A stretch of 64,000 nucleotides of DNA. It comes from Podocnemis expansa (taxonomy: Eukaryota > Chordata > Testudines > Podocnemididae). Within the stretch, counting starts at the first letter, position 1. Every line of letters starts with the position of its first letter. Below, piece by piece: positions 1-12,537 of the stretch. Under the pieces are notes generated by a model. It saw only the letters and a program-made list of their open reading frames with translations, did no database searches and was not told the DNA's origin. The stretch is from assembly GCA_007922195.1 (NCBI GenBank), contig ML681981.1:15757940-15821939 (forward strand), written 5' to 3'. A program made the position numbers and the translations under genes.

Positions 1-2418
1 GTTGCTAAGTATCAATTGACCATGCCAGCTTTCAAAGTGGGTGGGCCCTGGCTTGGGGCCATCCTTGGATTTGCAGTAAAGGCAGTTGGCCCATCCCACC
101 CTTTATCTGCTCAGTTGGAGGAACAAGCAGAGCAAGGACAGCAGTGCAGGTCAACAGGCCCTGCTTGCAAAATTCTCTAACTCTGGTTGCATGAATTGCA
201 TTTGTACCCCCCAGTGGAGTACACAAAGACCAGCACTCAAAGAAATTAACAGAAGAAGGTTTAAAAAAAAAAAAAAAAACCAAAAACTTCCAGTAATGAA
301 AGTCTTCTCATTGTCTAATTTGCCTTGAAATTTCCAGAAAAAAATCAAGAGCAAAATTTCAGGTATGCCCATATATTTTTGGCAAAGTTGTATGGATGAA
401 CTTTATCTAGCATTTTTCCATAATTGCATGTGAAGCCTCTAACTATTATTTAAGAAAGCATAGAAGGCCTATAGTGCCTGCTCACAGGTCACTGATTGTT
501 AAATCATTCATTGTAGAGTATGTAGATTTTAAATCTTAAAATCTTTAGTTATTTTCTATATAACCCTACTATTGTCCTCCCAAAGGAACAAAAGTTACAA
601 GGTTATGAAAGTCAAAAAACCCACTTAATAGTGGCTTACCCTTAATAAACTACCATTGAGAAATACGCTTACGTAGAATTGCAAGTTATACAAGTATGCA
701 CAAACAGAATTAAAAACCAAACAATACAGAGCTAATCTAACACCTGCCCACTATCTTCTCTTACTAATGTGGTATTTTAAGCTCTGTGAATGTTTGAACA
801 TCTTACTGAACAGATCAACTTACCTTTCAAACACCTGTAGCTGTTTTCTCCCCTAAAAACATTAATAACTAAACAAAACTCAAAAACAGATCTTTCCTGT
901 GTACATATAGGTGATCAAATGAAAGTCCTCTGCTTATGAAACCATAAACCTTTGTATGGTAATGATAGTGTGACTATTTCTTTAACTAAAGCTCTTCATG
1001 TTATGTAACAGACTGATCAGTTGAACCTCTGATTTCTTCAAGCTTGTTAAATCCAGTTACCAATTGCTTCTCTTGGAAAGAAACAGGGCCTGTTCTTAAC
1101 AGTGTGTTGCCAACTATGGGGTGAGTTATCTCCATAATTACTAAGAAAGCAGGTGACATTGGATAGGAAGCTATATCATCTTGCACATCTAGTTATATTC
1201 AGTTTTGACCTTGTTCACAAAACTTATTTTGTTTTGCTACATAACCAAAGTGAGATTTGAAATTGGTGCATCTCTGAGCAGGACTGGATAAAACTGGCTC
1301 ACAGCTGAGCACTAGCAGTTTTACTTTCCATCTCCAGAAAGCATTCCTCTGTTACATTTCTGCAGTGGAACTAGGCAACAGGTTACTAAAACTGGTTGCC
1401 ATGGTGACCAGAAATATACTTTTTTCAAGGCCTGCTATACAGTGGCCCATAAACATTTACCAACAAACTACTGAAGAAGAGAGCACTTCGTATATTCAAC
1501 TCCACATTAGTCAGTCAAATATAGACTTGACATGCGGATGGACATCGGAAACCAGATCCCACCTTAAATTAAAATATGGAAGGTTCTTAAAAATACTCCA
1601 ATGAACAGTTTTTCTAAATAGAGGTAAAAGCAGTTGCTTCAGTCATCAAAAGCAGTTGAGTCCTACAAGATATGTCAAATTTGGTTGAAATTCACATTTA
1701 AGAAACCAGGGGACAGATCACTTTTAACTGCATCAATTTGTTTCACAAGATGTAGAAGTACAAAAATCATATTTTTAAAACACTGAAGTTTGGTTTTCTG
1801 TTAATGGTTAGTGAAGCAGCTTAATGACCAAAACTGCTTGATAGCCTTGACAAAGCCTGAAAGCACCTAATGTGCAATACTCGCTCAATAATGCAGGACA
1901 ACAACTTTTTAAATATGCATTTTTTTTTCCCTAAGACTAAGGGCTTGATTCACAGCCCAACTAAAATCCCCGGTAACCCTCCTTTCTACTCACTTCAACT
2001 GCCTTTGTATAGGCCCTAAATCTCACTGACCAAGGGAAAAAGTCACATTATCCCAATTAGCATATGACACAATCCCTGGCGTTTCAGACATACTGTGAAG
2101 TAGCTCATCAAGAGCGCCTAAATAACCAAAACTAAACATAAACACTCACAAAAAACCCACATAACTCTTATTCTGGATCTTTTTTTAAACTCATGGAACA
2201 AATTTTCTGCAGCTTTTGGAATAGGAAGCTACTGTATGCTAACTTGTGTTACTTTAGTAAGTGTAAGTCTTTTGAAGCCACCAGATTTAAATCAAACTGT
2301 TAAAAGAAAACTAAACTTCTGACTTGCATGCATAGCATTTAAAAATAAAGCCCAACAACCAAAATTATGTAGTATTTTGATGTTCTGTTTAAAAATGTTA
2401 TATACGTATTGACTAGGG

Positions 2419-2598
2419 CAGTGGTCCTCAACCTTCAGCAGGTTGCGACATGCCTGGCAGCATGCACAACTCTAGAGGACACACCAGTACACCCCACCAA
2501 ACCAAATCCACTCTTTTCTCCCCCCAGTTATCTTCAACACAATTAAAACTGTGTGGCAGCACAGTAATGTGTGCTGATGCAGTGGTTGAGAATTGCTG
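2419..2598. mobile_element. old hAT-like MITE
   Basis: The segment opens with CAGTGGTCCTCAACC and closes with GGTTGAGAATTGCTG, an imperfect terminal inverted repeat of the CAG...CTG type used by hAT transposons. It is 180 bp long and non-coding. The 8 bases before it (GACTAGGG) are not repeated after it, so the duplication has decayed or the edge is slightly different. Family assignment is inference from the terminal motif. Confidence 0.45.
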
Positions 2599-3224
2599 GG
2601 AACACAAATTTTTATCAGGAAGACTTTTCAAGGGATTTATTACATGTCATATTAAGAAGCAGCAATGAAAGTACTTTACTTTTAAGTTGTGCTAAGATTC
2701 AAGAATGGGAAAGAATTTTTAAACTAGACTTTTTTTGCTCACATTATTTCAAAATAAAAACAACAGTATTCATTATGGTTAACGCTGCATCCAGTCTAAT
2801 ACCTGTTTGGTCACTTACAGTTTAAGAAAACTAGTTCTACCATTTCCTGTTATCTTTTTTAATAGCAGGAAAATGTGTGTACGTTGGCAGTGGCTGGGGG
2901 AGATTTCACAGTTATTTAGAAGACTTTCACTTTTTTATTGAATAGCTCTAGAACCAAAGCGCCAGAACAGCTGGCTGTAAAGCTGAATTCTGAAAGACAA
3001 AACCTTTGTTGAGAAGAAATAGCTTTAACTGTTCCAATGAAAACTTACTTCACTGAAGGGTCTTATAAGGAAAAGGACTGAAGGGGGATAACTTTGTTAC
3101 TAAAAGCACTGCTTTAGTTGGTGCACATTTTATAATTTGAATGAGGAATGAGAGTCAGGCTCCAGTCACATCTTGTGAGGTGACAACATTTACTGCAATT
3201 TTGTTAGCTTTTGTTTAAGAGTGC

Positions 3225-3290
3225 AGAAGACTGGACTTGATGACCTCTCATGGTTCCTCCAGTTTTTGAATCTATGACTATAGATTCATC
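3225..3290 (+). repeat. CR1-like LINE 3' tail fragment
   Basis: The stretch reads like the end of CR1/L3-type LINEs: a 'gactggacttgatgacctct' core, then a 'ttgaatctatgact' tail close to the ATTCTATGATTCT octamer-type end of CR1. Only the 3' terminus survives, as is normal for 5'-truncated LINE copies. Confidence 0.5.
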
Positions 3291-4725
3291 GGCCTTCCCA
3301 GGGAGCGAAATGTCACATAACCAGGAAAATGAGAGTTTAATACAATGAAATCAAAAAGACAATTTGGTGCGGATTTTGTTTCTTCAGGTGTTTGGTTTTA
3401 CCGGAGAAGGACTGTTACAAAGGATGTGCAAGGTCCGGAGGCAAGCCACTGCCTGCGTAAATGGAGATTTACTTATCCACACCCATCCCCAACTGTATGC
3501 ATTAAACCTAATAAGGCAGAAAACACTGCATGCTATGTTCATTCCACTATTTGTTTTCATAATATGTTGTACTTTTTACACAGTAAGGTAAGCATATGTG
3601 CTTTCAATATAAGTCTGCCATACAACCTCCAAGTCTAATAGAAAGATTTCTGAAACAACTACACTAATTTTCTTGGGAAATAATACAAAAAAATTAGGAT
3701 ACTCTCAAACTATTGAACACTTAATCATTTTAGCCAAAGTACAGTATATTCATACTTCATAAACCAAAAACTTGCAATAGTTTTCTCGTTTACATTTTAT
3801 AGAAGCAAAGACCAGAAAGTTGCTTCTGTCCTCTTTCAATAAGTGTAAATACCTCTAGGACCTTTGGATTGACAGCATTTGAGCTCTCTCTACCGGTTGC
3901 ATCGATCAGATACAAAACTAATTCATTCAAGTCTCACCCTACGTAAACCAAACAAAATGAGCTGATTCTACTAAAGAAAGTGAGTAGCATGACATTTTCA
4001 TCCTGTATCTAATTTCATATTTGTTTCACGTTGCGCAAGTTATTTTTCTACTTCTAAAAATCAACCTGTGATGCAGCTAGGCTTTACAAACATTTCAGAT
4101 CTTCTCTGTTGTATAATAGCCCAGAACAGCACAGTAAGACGCTGAGGGAGATGGTCCCAGAGTATAAAATGCATATTCTCAAAAATCAAATCCTCTTTAA
4201 AAAGTCACAATCAACGTATATACATATAAATCCTGAAATTCATCTGTATGTAGTACTCTCATTAAAAGTCAGAATTCTCACACAGCTTTTGACAAGGGAT
4301 ATGAAGACTGGGATACAGTTTAAACTTTGACTATCCCCATGCCTTTACTTAAAACACTACATCCATATATTATAGAATCATAGAGTTGGAAGGGACCTCA
4401 TAGGTCATCTAGTTCAACCCCCTGCCAGAGGCAGGACCACTCCCACTAAACCATCCCAATCATGGTTTTGTCCAGCCGGGCCTTAAACACCTCAAAAGAT
4501 GGAGAGTCCACCACCTCCCTAGGCAGCTCATTCCAAGGCTTCACCACTCACCTAGTAAAAAAGCTTTTTTCTAATATCCAGCCTCAACCTCCCTAACTGT
4601 AACTTGAGACCACTGCTCCTCGTTCTGTCCTCCGTTACTACCAAGAACAGTCGAGCTCCATCTTCCTTAGAGCATCCCTTCAAGTAGCTGAAGGTTGCTA
4701 TCAAATCCCCCCTCAATCTTCTCTT

Positions 4726-7190
4726 CTACAGACTAAATAAGCCTAATGCTTTCAGTCTTTCCTCATAGGGTTTGTGCTCCAGCCCATTAATCATTTTGGT
4801 TGCCCTCCGCCGGACTCTCTCTAGCATGTCCCTGTCCTTTTTGTAGTGGGGAACCCAAAACTGAACACAGTATTCTAGGTGTGGCCTCACAAGTGCAGAA
4901 TAGAGGGGAATGATCACATCCCTTGATCTGCTGGTAACAGTTCTTTTGATGCAGCCCAGTATGCCATTGGCCTTTTTGGCAGCAAGAGCACACTGCTGAC
5001 TCATATCCAGCTTCCCATCCACCAGGACCCCCAGGTCCTTTTCTACACTGCTGCTACTTACCTGAATATTCCCCAGCCTGTAGCAGTGCATGGGGTTTTT
5101 CTGTCCCACGTGCAGGATTTTACACTTGTCCTTATTGAAGCTCATAAGATTTCTATTGGCCCACTGTTCCAATTTATCTAGGTCTCCCTGAATCCTGTCC
5201 TTGCCCTCCAACGTGTCTACTGTTCCCCCCAGCTTGGTGTCATCCGTGAACTTACTGAGAATGCAGTCTATTCCATCATCCAGACCATTGATGAAAATGT
5301 TGAACAGAACCAGCCCCAGGACTGACCCCTGGGGCACACCATTCGTGACTGGTTGCCAGCTAGACGTGGAGCCATTGATTCCTAAACGCTGAAACCGTTG
5401 ATCTAGCCAGTTTTCTATCCACCCTATAGTCCACCTATCCAATCCATTCTTCCTTAATTTGCCAATGAGAATGCTGTGGGAAACTGTTTCAAAAGCCTTG
5501 GTAAAATCAAGGTATATCACATCAATGGTTCTTCCTGCATCCAGAAAACCAGTCATCTGATCATAGAAGGAAATGAGATTGGTCAGGCATGATTTACCCT
5601 TGGTAAATCTATGCTGACTGTTCCTGATCACTTTATTTTCCTCTAAATGTTTGAGGATGGATTCTTTGAGAACCTGCTCCATAATTTTTCCAGGGATTGA
5701 GGTGAGGCTGACTGGTCTGTGATTCCCTGGATCCTCCTTTTTCTCTTTCTTGAAAATAGGCACTACCTTTGCTTTTTTCCAATCCTCTGGCACCTCCCCC
5801 ATTCTCCATGAGTTTTGAAAGATAACAGCCAGCGGTGCTGCTATCTCATCAGCCAATTCCCTTAGCACCCTTGGATGCAGTTTGTCCGGCCCCATGGACT
5901 TGTGCACATCCAGCTTCTTTAAGCAGTCCCTAACCTGACCTTCTGTCACCAAGGGCCTCTTTTCTTCTCTCCCATTTGCCACTCCCATAGTAGTGGGCTG
6001 GGAGCTGACCCTGCCTGTGAAAACTGAAGCAAAAAAAGCATTGAGCACTTCAGCTTTTCCCTCATCCTCTGTCACGAGGATGCCTGCCCCATTCAGCAAG
6101 GGACCTACACCATCCCTGATCCTCTTCTTGTTATTAACATACTTGTGGAACCCCTTCTTATTATCCTTTACATCCCTCGCTAGCCGCAACTCCATTTGTC
6201 CTTTAGCCTTTCTGATTTTATCCCTGCGGTCCCTAGCAATATCTTTATACGCCTCCTTGGTCATCTGACCAAGCTTCCACTTCCTGTAAGCTTCCTTTTT
6301 ATGTTTAAGCTCAGAGCAGAGTTCTCGGCTAAGCCATTCTGGCTGCCTCACATGTTTGTTCTTTCTCCTAATTGAAATGGCAACTTCCTGTGCCCTTAGC
6401 AGGGTTTCTTTAAAACATAACCAGCTCTCTTGGACGCCTTTCCCCTTCAGATTAGCTTCCCAAGGGATCCTGCCCATCAGTTCCCTGAGGGAGCCAAAAT
6501 CTGCTTTTTTGAAGTCCAGCGTTTTTGTTTTGCTTCTTTCCTTCCTTCCTTTAATCAGCATCCTGAACTCAACCATGTCATGGTCACTACTGCCTAGCTT
6601 GCCATTTACCTGTACCCCCCTGATCAACCCTTCCCTGTTTGTGAGCAGTAGGTCGAGAGGTGCAAGGCCCCTAGTTGGTTTCTCTAGCATTTGTACTAGA
6701 AAGTTGTCCCCAACACTCTCTCAAAATTTCCTGGATTGCCCAAGCACTGCTGTATTGGCCTCCCAGCAGATGTCAGGGTAATTGAAGTCCCTTCTCAGCA
6801 CCAGGGCCTGTGATCTAGAAGCTTCCACTAGTTGTCCATAGAACACCTCATCCACCTCCTGCTTCTGGTCTGGTGGTCTAGAGCAGACACACGCCACAAC
6901 ATCCCCCTTGTTGCTTTCCCCTCTCAATGTAACCCACAGACTTTCTACTGGCACGCTTCCACTTCCATAATGGAGCTCTGAGCAGTCATGGAGCTCTTTT
7001 ACATATAGTGCTACTCCTCCCCCTCTTCCTTCCTGCCTGTCTTTCCTGAACAGTTTATACCCATCCATGGCAGAGCTCCAGTCGTGCAGACTATCCCACC
7101 ACGTCTCCGTTACTCCTATGGTGATATTGTCTGCGCTAGTATTACCAATTCTTCTGGCTTATTTCCCAGGCTCCTTGCATTAGTGTATAG
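4726..7190 (-). pseudogene. CR1 ORF2: AP endonuclease + reverse transcriptase, broken
   Basis: Target-primed reverse transcription enzyme of CR1. The N-terminal AP-like endonuclease starts near LYTNARSLGNK (about 7190) and includes MDGYKLFRKDRQ, RDFNYPDICW and SDHDMVEF, where N/D and SDH are catalytic. The reverse transcriptase follows, with [13 protein letters not shown] (first Asp) and the active-site box [10 protein letters not shown] (usual form FADD). The last 654 codons (6690-4726) are open. Defects: one in-frame stop just after LGQSRKF near 6721, where copy 2 has Leu, and a short deletion/frameshift around 7100-7140 that removes the ITETWW catalytic Glu region present in copy 2. The enzyme would not be functional as read. 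Confidence 0.92.
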
Positions 7191-7481
7191 GCACCTAAGA
7201 TACCTGGCCGATTGCCCTACTTTGTCATGTTGATTTCCAATTCTATTACATAAACCTCCTTGCATTTTTTCTTGGAGTTCTCCTCTCCCACTCTCCTCAC
7301 GTATTGGGGCTTCAGTAGAACACTTAAGACATTTATTTGATTTCTGCCCCCCCCATGTTCCAACTACCTTCTCTTTTATTCCTGATGCTACAGTCCTAGC
7401 ACTCCTCAAGTTCCATCCCTTCCCTCAGATCACCCACATTGTCACTTACCTGTGGGCTTTGATCTCCTTCCCCCGTTGAAC

Positions 7482-8042
7482 CTAGTTTAAAGCCCTTCTC
7501 ACTAGGTCAGCCAGTCTGTGCCCAAATATGCTCTTCCCCTTCCTGGACAGGTGAAGGCCATCTCTGCGTATCAATCCTCTGTCCTGAAACAGGACTCCAT
7601 GGTCTAGGAAGCCAAATCCCTCCTGACCACACCATCTTTGCAGCCAGGCATTCACCTCTAGGATGTATCTGTCTCTCCTCAGGCCTCTATCCTTGACTGG
7701 AAGGATCGAGAAGACCACCACCTGCACTCCAAACTCCTTCACCCTCACTCCCAGAGCCCTGAAGTCACCTTTGATCTGCTGAGGATCACCTCTCGCAGTA
7801 TCATTGGTACCCACCAATGGGATAAGAAGCATGGGGTAGTAGTCTGAGGGGTGGATGATTTTTGACAATCCTTCCATTACATCTCGGATACGGGCACCCG
7901 GTAGGCAGCATACCTCTCTAGAGGCCTTGTCAGGGTGACAGATGGGTGCCTCCATTCCTCTCAGGAGTGAGTCCCCAATCACCACAACCCTACGGTATTT
8001 AAGATTAAGTGTACCCCCAAAAGATTGAGTGAAACTTAACAC
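7482..8042 (-). pseudogene. CR1 ORF1 C-terminal part: SGNH/GDSL esterase domain
   Basis: 186 codons, open to the stop. It has the SGNH-hydrolase landmarks in order: VVVIGDSLLRGME (block I, nucleophile Ser in GDS), LVGTND (block III Asn) and DGLHLS (block V Asp/His). Esterase ORF1 proteins are known from CR1 and L2 clade LINEs, where they are thought to act in RNP or membrane association. The N-terminal part of ORF1 is missing because the element is 5'-truncated, so the first Met is not a real start. It ends about 300 bases before ORF2 begins. Confidence 0.85.
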
Positions 8043-8049
8043 TGCCTTT

Positions 8050-10680
8050 TAAAAAAAAAAAAAAAATCTAATTCTTTCATTTCTCCCCCAAGCTTTTTTT
8101 GGCTACATGAAACAAGTTATTAGTTTAATAATACTCGTCTCCTGACAGCAGTAAGATTTTTTTTACGTAATGTTAAATAAATATTTATTTGAAATAAAAC
8201 TATTATTTAATATTGAATATATAGTGTTTTGCGATGCTTTCCACTGTACAAGTATGGGCATCACACATTATTTGAATTCCAGTTCATTTTCATCTTTACT
8301 AGGGAAACCTTCCAAAAAGGAAACTGAAAATACATTATAGCAAGGAAGAGCTAAGACAGATATTTGTAGGGCAAAATGCTGTTTTTATTTGGAGTGCCTC
8401 ACAGTCACCTTTAAGCAAGACTGCTAAATGAAGCAACATCCTGTCATTTTAGTACCTTTGTAAAATATGTTCAGCTCATTGGTTTTAATTCAAGTAAAAG
8501 GTAAACAAATTAGCTACCTAAGCTGTTCTGATCACAGTCCTAGCAGTACACAGGAGTGAGGAAAGCAGTAATTGCCTGCTTAGGGTGTACCTTGACCAAG
8601 CTGTGAACTTTCTTCATGTAATGTTGAATTAAAGGGAGTAGTAACTAAAATGTATCATGTGACCTCCTCATGCACCGGAACTCTGGCAGTCTTTATATCT
8701 TACTCTGTTGCTAAAAAGTGTCAAAAGGTAGTCAACTGCATTCGGTTATAGGTGTCATACGCACAGTCTTTCTTTGGAGGTGCACATTCTCTACATGTTT
8801 ATTCCCTCCTGTTCATTTCATCTTTTAGTTTTAAACTAAATGGATCAAATACTGTGGCCCTTTTGCTGAGTGGAAGCACAGTTTGGCACCCTACAGGTGA
8901 ATTTCCCATTTGCAGCTGAAAGCGGTGACATGAAGTCAGGCAGTTTCTTGGTGTGATTACTTTACAGCTGTACTTAAGGCCTATTTCCTTGAACAAAGTG
9001 CATTTCAACCTCCTCTGTTCTCTAGAAACCTCAGATCCAGCACCACTGCCTTGTTCAAAGTAGCTGCCACTGGGCCTGTCCTTTTCTCCAGGAGTCTCTC
9101 AAATCTCAGACACAACCATCTGCTTAAACACCTTGTGCATTTATTCCTCTTTTTGCTTCTGATTTTTTTTTTTATTTGGGAATGTGTCTATGGTACCTAC
9201 TTGTCCTGCATGCTCTAGAAAAGGTGATTAGGCTATCAGCCTTTTTTTTCCCCACACAGCAGCTGTGCAACACCACGGAAGCTGAGAAATCTCTGACAGC
9301 TCTCAAAAGGATCCTTTAGCCCATGCAATATCCCAAATGACGCTCTCAATGCAGTTACTACACGTAATCCCTAATGCATCCTATAGCTTATTTCAACACC
9401 CAGGATGAAACATCAGTAATCTCTAATGTGCAAGCCATGAGCACCACATCTCTGCGATAAAAATACAGCTAAAAGCCATATACAAAGCAGACATACAAAA
9501 GCCAGACTAAATGACAGATACTTAATGTCCTCAATTCATAAAAAGAACATAAGAATGGCCAAACTCGATCAGACCAATGGTCAAATAGAGCATGAATAAT
9601 AGAGTGTATTCTACATCTGCACTGAATTCTGTGTAATCAAATGCAGCTTAAAGCAGAAAGCCACTATCACAGAAAAAACTTAGATAAGATAGAAAAGAAG
9701 CTGCTGATGTACATATGAAAAGATAAGAAAAGTGCATTTTCAGAAGCCTCATTATTCTCCTGCAGAGGTTCTGAATCCTTGATGCACCGCAATACATTGG
9801 GGAGCTCACCTAGCCATACACTTGGCTCCACCCCCACTGATCAAAAAAAATATGGAGCCAAGTTTCGGCATCAACAAAAGCTACTGAAGTCTTCACCGTC
9901 TCTGAAAGCCTCCCTCCACTGACACTCCCCAGGGCCACAGGGAGATTCAGCAGTACAAAGCCTCCCTTCTCCAGGACTTCTCAGCACCTGATACAGGTAA
10001 GTCCCAATGGAGTTCAGCTGCTGACAGAAAAAAATCCCCGCTTGCTAGAAAGGTTCTTTTGGTGGTGGTGGGGAGGAGGAGTTCCTTTTGGCAGGAGGTG
10101 GTCTCCACAAGACATGCTCGCTGCTGTGCTGTGACACAGTAAAGTGCTAAGGGTATGTCTATGCTGACGCAGGCAAAATCGCTGCTGCTATCGTGATCTG
10201 CTGGGCGCAATTCAGCAGCGAGTATGAACTCGCTGAATCATTCCAGAAATCACTTCAGCAACTCCAGCCCCGGAACTGGATTTGCTGAAAATTGACCACA
10301 AGCCATTTGCAGTCAGCTTCCCCTAGTGTGTTTTGTCAGCTTAGAAAGTCATCGGCAGATACTCAAGGTATTTTATGTGCCTTAAGTATCTGCCACCGAT
10401 AATTCTAGTAAGTATAGGCTAGGATTCAGAACTAGAGCCCTGCAAATCCACGGGTATCCAATGCAGATCCACGGGTATCCGCATCTGCTGGTGTGGATAA
10501 CTGCAGAGCCATTGCTGCGGATCAACTCACGGATGCAGCTTCTATTGTTACCTTATCGCAGTGGGATCCATTGCGGAAGCTGCTGCACAGGGGAAGCAGG
10601 AAGCGCTCTGGCCAATCCTAGATTGTGATCTGCCAGCCAATCAGAGTCTCAAGGTGGGACTTGGAGACTCACTGCTGGCC
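8050..10680. other. AT-rich non-coding DNA between CR1 copy and gap
   Basis: No exon or ORF with a recognisable domain. About 9538-9595 matches a common reptilian interspersed repeat ('gaacataagaatggcc...cagaccaatggtc'). Near 10148 a 'gggtatgtctatgctgac' start looks like the end of an unclassified DNA transposon. Around 10440-10560 there is a short 'gcagatccacgggtatcc' direct repeat. The stretch runs into the 400-N gap. Confidence 0.5.
9538..9600 (+). repeat. interspersed reptile repeat fragment
   Basis: Contains the motif 'aagaacataagaatggcc' followed by 'cagaccaatggtc', which I recognise as a dispersed element common in turtle and crocodilian sequence. Only about 60 bp remain and I cannot assign it to a named family with certainty. 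Confidence 0.45.
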
Positions 10681-11080
10681 NNNNNNNNNNNNNNNNNNNN
10701 NNNNNNNNNNNNNNNNNNNNNNNNNNNNNNNNNNNNNNNNNNNNNNNNNNNNNNNNNNNNNNNNNNNNNNNNNNNNNNNNNNNNNNNNNNNNNNNNNNNN
10801 NNNNNNNNNNNNNNNNNNNNNNNNNNNNNNNNNNNNNNNNNNNNNNNNNNNNNNNNNNNNNNNNNNNNNNNNNNNNNNNNNNNNNNNNNNNNNNNNNNNN
10901 NNNNNNNNNNNNNNNNNNNNNNNNNNNNNNNNNNNNNNNNNNNNNNNNNNNNNNNNNNNNNNNNNNNNNNNNNNNNNNNNNNNNNNNNNNNNNNNNNNNN
11001 NNNNNNNNNNNNNNNNNNNNNNNNNNNNNNNNNNNNNNNNNNNNNNNNNNNNNNNNNNNNNNNNNNNNNNNNNNNNNNNN
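10681..11080. other. assembly gap (400 N)
   Basis: A run of 400 N. The round length suggests an estimated or placeholder size. Predicted ORFs across it are artefacts. The missing last exon of MINPP1 or the 3' part of CR1 copy 2 could lie inside. Confidence 0.99.
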
Positions 11081-11107
11081 CTGAGGGGTCACTAAACGAG
11101 TAGGTCA

Positions 11108-11842
11108 CTAAGTGAGGACTAGCTGTACTATATTTGCTTTTTTCCAATCCTCTGGCACCTCCCCCGTTCTCCATGAGTTTTGAAACATAATGGACAGTGG
11201 TGCTGCTATCTCATCGGCCAATTCCCTTAGCACCCTTGGATGCAGTTCATCCAGCTCCATGGACTTGTGCACATCCAGCTTCTTTAAGCGGTCCCTAACC
11301 TGACCTTCCGTCAACAAGGGCCTCTCTTCTTCTCTCCAATCTGCCATACCCATGGTAGTGGGCTGGGAGCTGACCCTGCCTGTGAAAACTGAAGCAAAAA
11401 AAGCATTGAGCACTTCAGCTTTTCCCTCATCCTCTGTCACGAGGATGCCTGCCCCATTCAGCAAGGGACCTACACCATCCCTGATCCTCTTCTTGTTATT
11501 AACATACTTGTGGAACCCCTTCTTATTATCCCTTACATCCCTCGCTAGCTGCAACTCCATTTGTCCTTTGGCCTTTCTGATTTTATCCCTGCAGTCCTGA
11601 GCAATGTCTTTATATGCCTCCTTAGTCATCTGACCAAGCTTCCACTTCCTGTAAGCTTCCTTTTTATGTTTAAGCTCAGAGCAGAGTTCTTGGCTGAGCC
11701 ATTCTGGCTGCCTCACATGTTTGTTCTTTCTCCTAATTGAAATGGCAACTTCCTGTGCCCTTAGCAGGGTTTCTTTAAAATATAACCAACTCTCTTGGAC
11801 GCCTTTCCCCTCCAGATTAACTTCCCAAGGGATCCTGCCCAT
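11108..11842 (-). pseudogene. CR1 ORF2 N-terminal RT segment (copy 2), truncated
   Basis: 244 codons continuing the endonuclease ORF after a frameshift. Contains the conserved linker [13 protein letters not shown], the [14 protein letters not shown] region and [17 protein letters not shown], the start of the RT fingers. The catalytic boxes are absent because the copy is cut near 11130; the last residues before the stop are unrelated sequence. Confidence 0.85.
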
Positions 11843-12537
11843 CAGTTCCCTGAGGGAGCCAAAATCTGCTTTTTTGAAGTCCAGGGTTTGTGTTTTGCTT
11901 CTTTCCTTCCTTTAATCAGGATCCTGAACTCAACCATGTCATGGTCACTACTGCCTAGCTTGCCATTCACCTGTACCTCCCTGATCAACTCTTCCCTGTT
12001 TGTGAGCAGCAGGTTAAGAGGTGCAAGACCCCTAGTTGGTTTCTCTAGCATTTGTACTAGAAAGCTGTCCCCAACACTCTCTAAAAACTTCCTGGATTGC
12101 CCAAGCACTGCTGTATTGGCCTCCCAGCAGATGTCAGGGTAATTGAAGTCCCCTCTGAGCACCAGGGCCTGTGATCTACAAGCTGCCGCTAGTTGTCCAT
12201 AGAACACCTCATCTGCCTCCTGCTTCTGGTCTGGTGGTCTAGAGCAGACCCCCACCACAACATCCCCCTTGTTGCTTTCCCCTCTCAATGTAACCCACAG
12301 ACTTTCTACTGGCACGCTTCCACTTCCATAATGGAGCTCTGAGCAGTCACAGAGCTCTTTGACATATAGTGCTACTCCTCCCCCTCTTCTTCCCTGCCTG
12401 TCTTTCCTGAACAGTTTATACCCATCCATGGCAGAGCTCCAGTCGTGCACACTATCCCACCACGTCTCTGTTATTCCAATGATATCATAGTTCCTAGTCT
12501 GCGCTACTACTACCAATTCTTCCTGCTTATTTCCCAA
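11130..12537 (-). mobile_element. CR1 LINE, copy 2, missing its 3' end
   Basis: Closely related to copy 1, same strand. It keeps the endonuclease and the first part of the reverse transcriptase, then stops abruptly near 11130 in the middle of the RT. Upstream it ends near 12537, where homology to copy 1 fades. LINE copies are normally 5'-truncated, so the absent 3' half points to a later deletion, or to sequence lost in the adjacent N gap. Confidence 0.9.
11842..12537 (-). pseudogene. CR1 ORF2 endonuclease domain (copy 2)
   Basis: 231 codons of AP-like endonuclease with all catalytic blocks visible: ITETWWDS (Glu), RGDFNYPDICW (Asp/Asn) and SSDHDMVEF (Asp/His). This copy supplies the segment deleted in copy 1. 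It ends in a frameshift at GRKEAKHK, where copy 1 has GRKERSKTK; the RT continues in another frame from 11842 downward. The start shown (MGNKQEE) is internal to the domain. Confidence 0.9.

Larger units (their letters stand above)
1..4370. other. AT-rich non-coding DNA, left flank
   Basis: I find no convincing exon, RNA gene or long ORF here. Because MINPP1 exon 4 lies to the right on the minus strand, this is either MINPP1 intron 4 or sequence downstream of the gene. Two repeat fragments (2419-2598 and about 3225-3290) are listed separately. The remaining short ORFs have no recognisable motif and low-complexity composition. Confidence 0.6.
4371..8049 (-). mobile_element. CR1 LINE, copy 1, long and little decayed
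   Basis: A non-LTR retrotransposon of the CR1 clade, about 3.7 kb, inserted on the minus strand. The 3' end at 4371 carries the typical CR1 terminus (reverse complement of an ATTCTATGATTCT-like tail), preceded by the well-known GGAAGGGACCTC block. Going 5', it contains ORF2 (reverse transcriptase then endonuclease toward the 5' side) and an ORF1 esterase domain ending near 8042. The 5' end stops next to a poly-A-like run (8050-8067), so ORF1 is probably truncated. It lies in intron 4 of MINPP1 or downstream of the gene, antisense to the window and sense to MINPP1. Confidence 0.93.

Noticed and set aside
3345..3638. Overlapping plus ORFs as a possible exon of a MINPP1 neighbour
   Set aside because: Two competing frames, no conserved motif, and no convincing splice sites. 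I looked for the neighbouring PAPSS2 and saw no match.
10561..11174. ORFs spanning the N run
   Set aside because: They consist mostly of X and arise because N cannot produce a stop.
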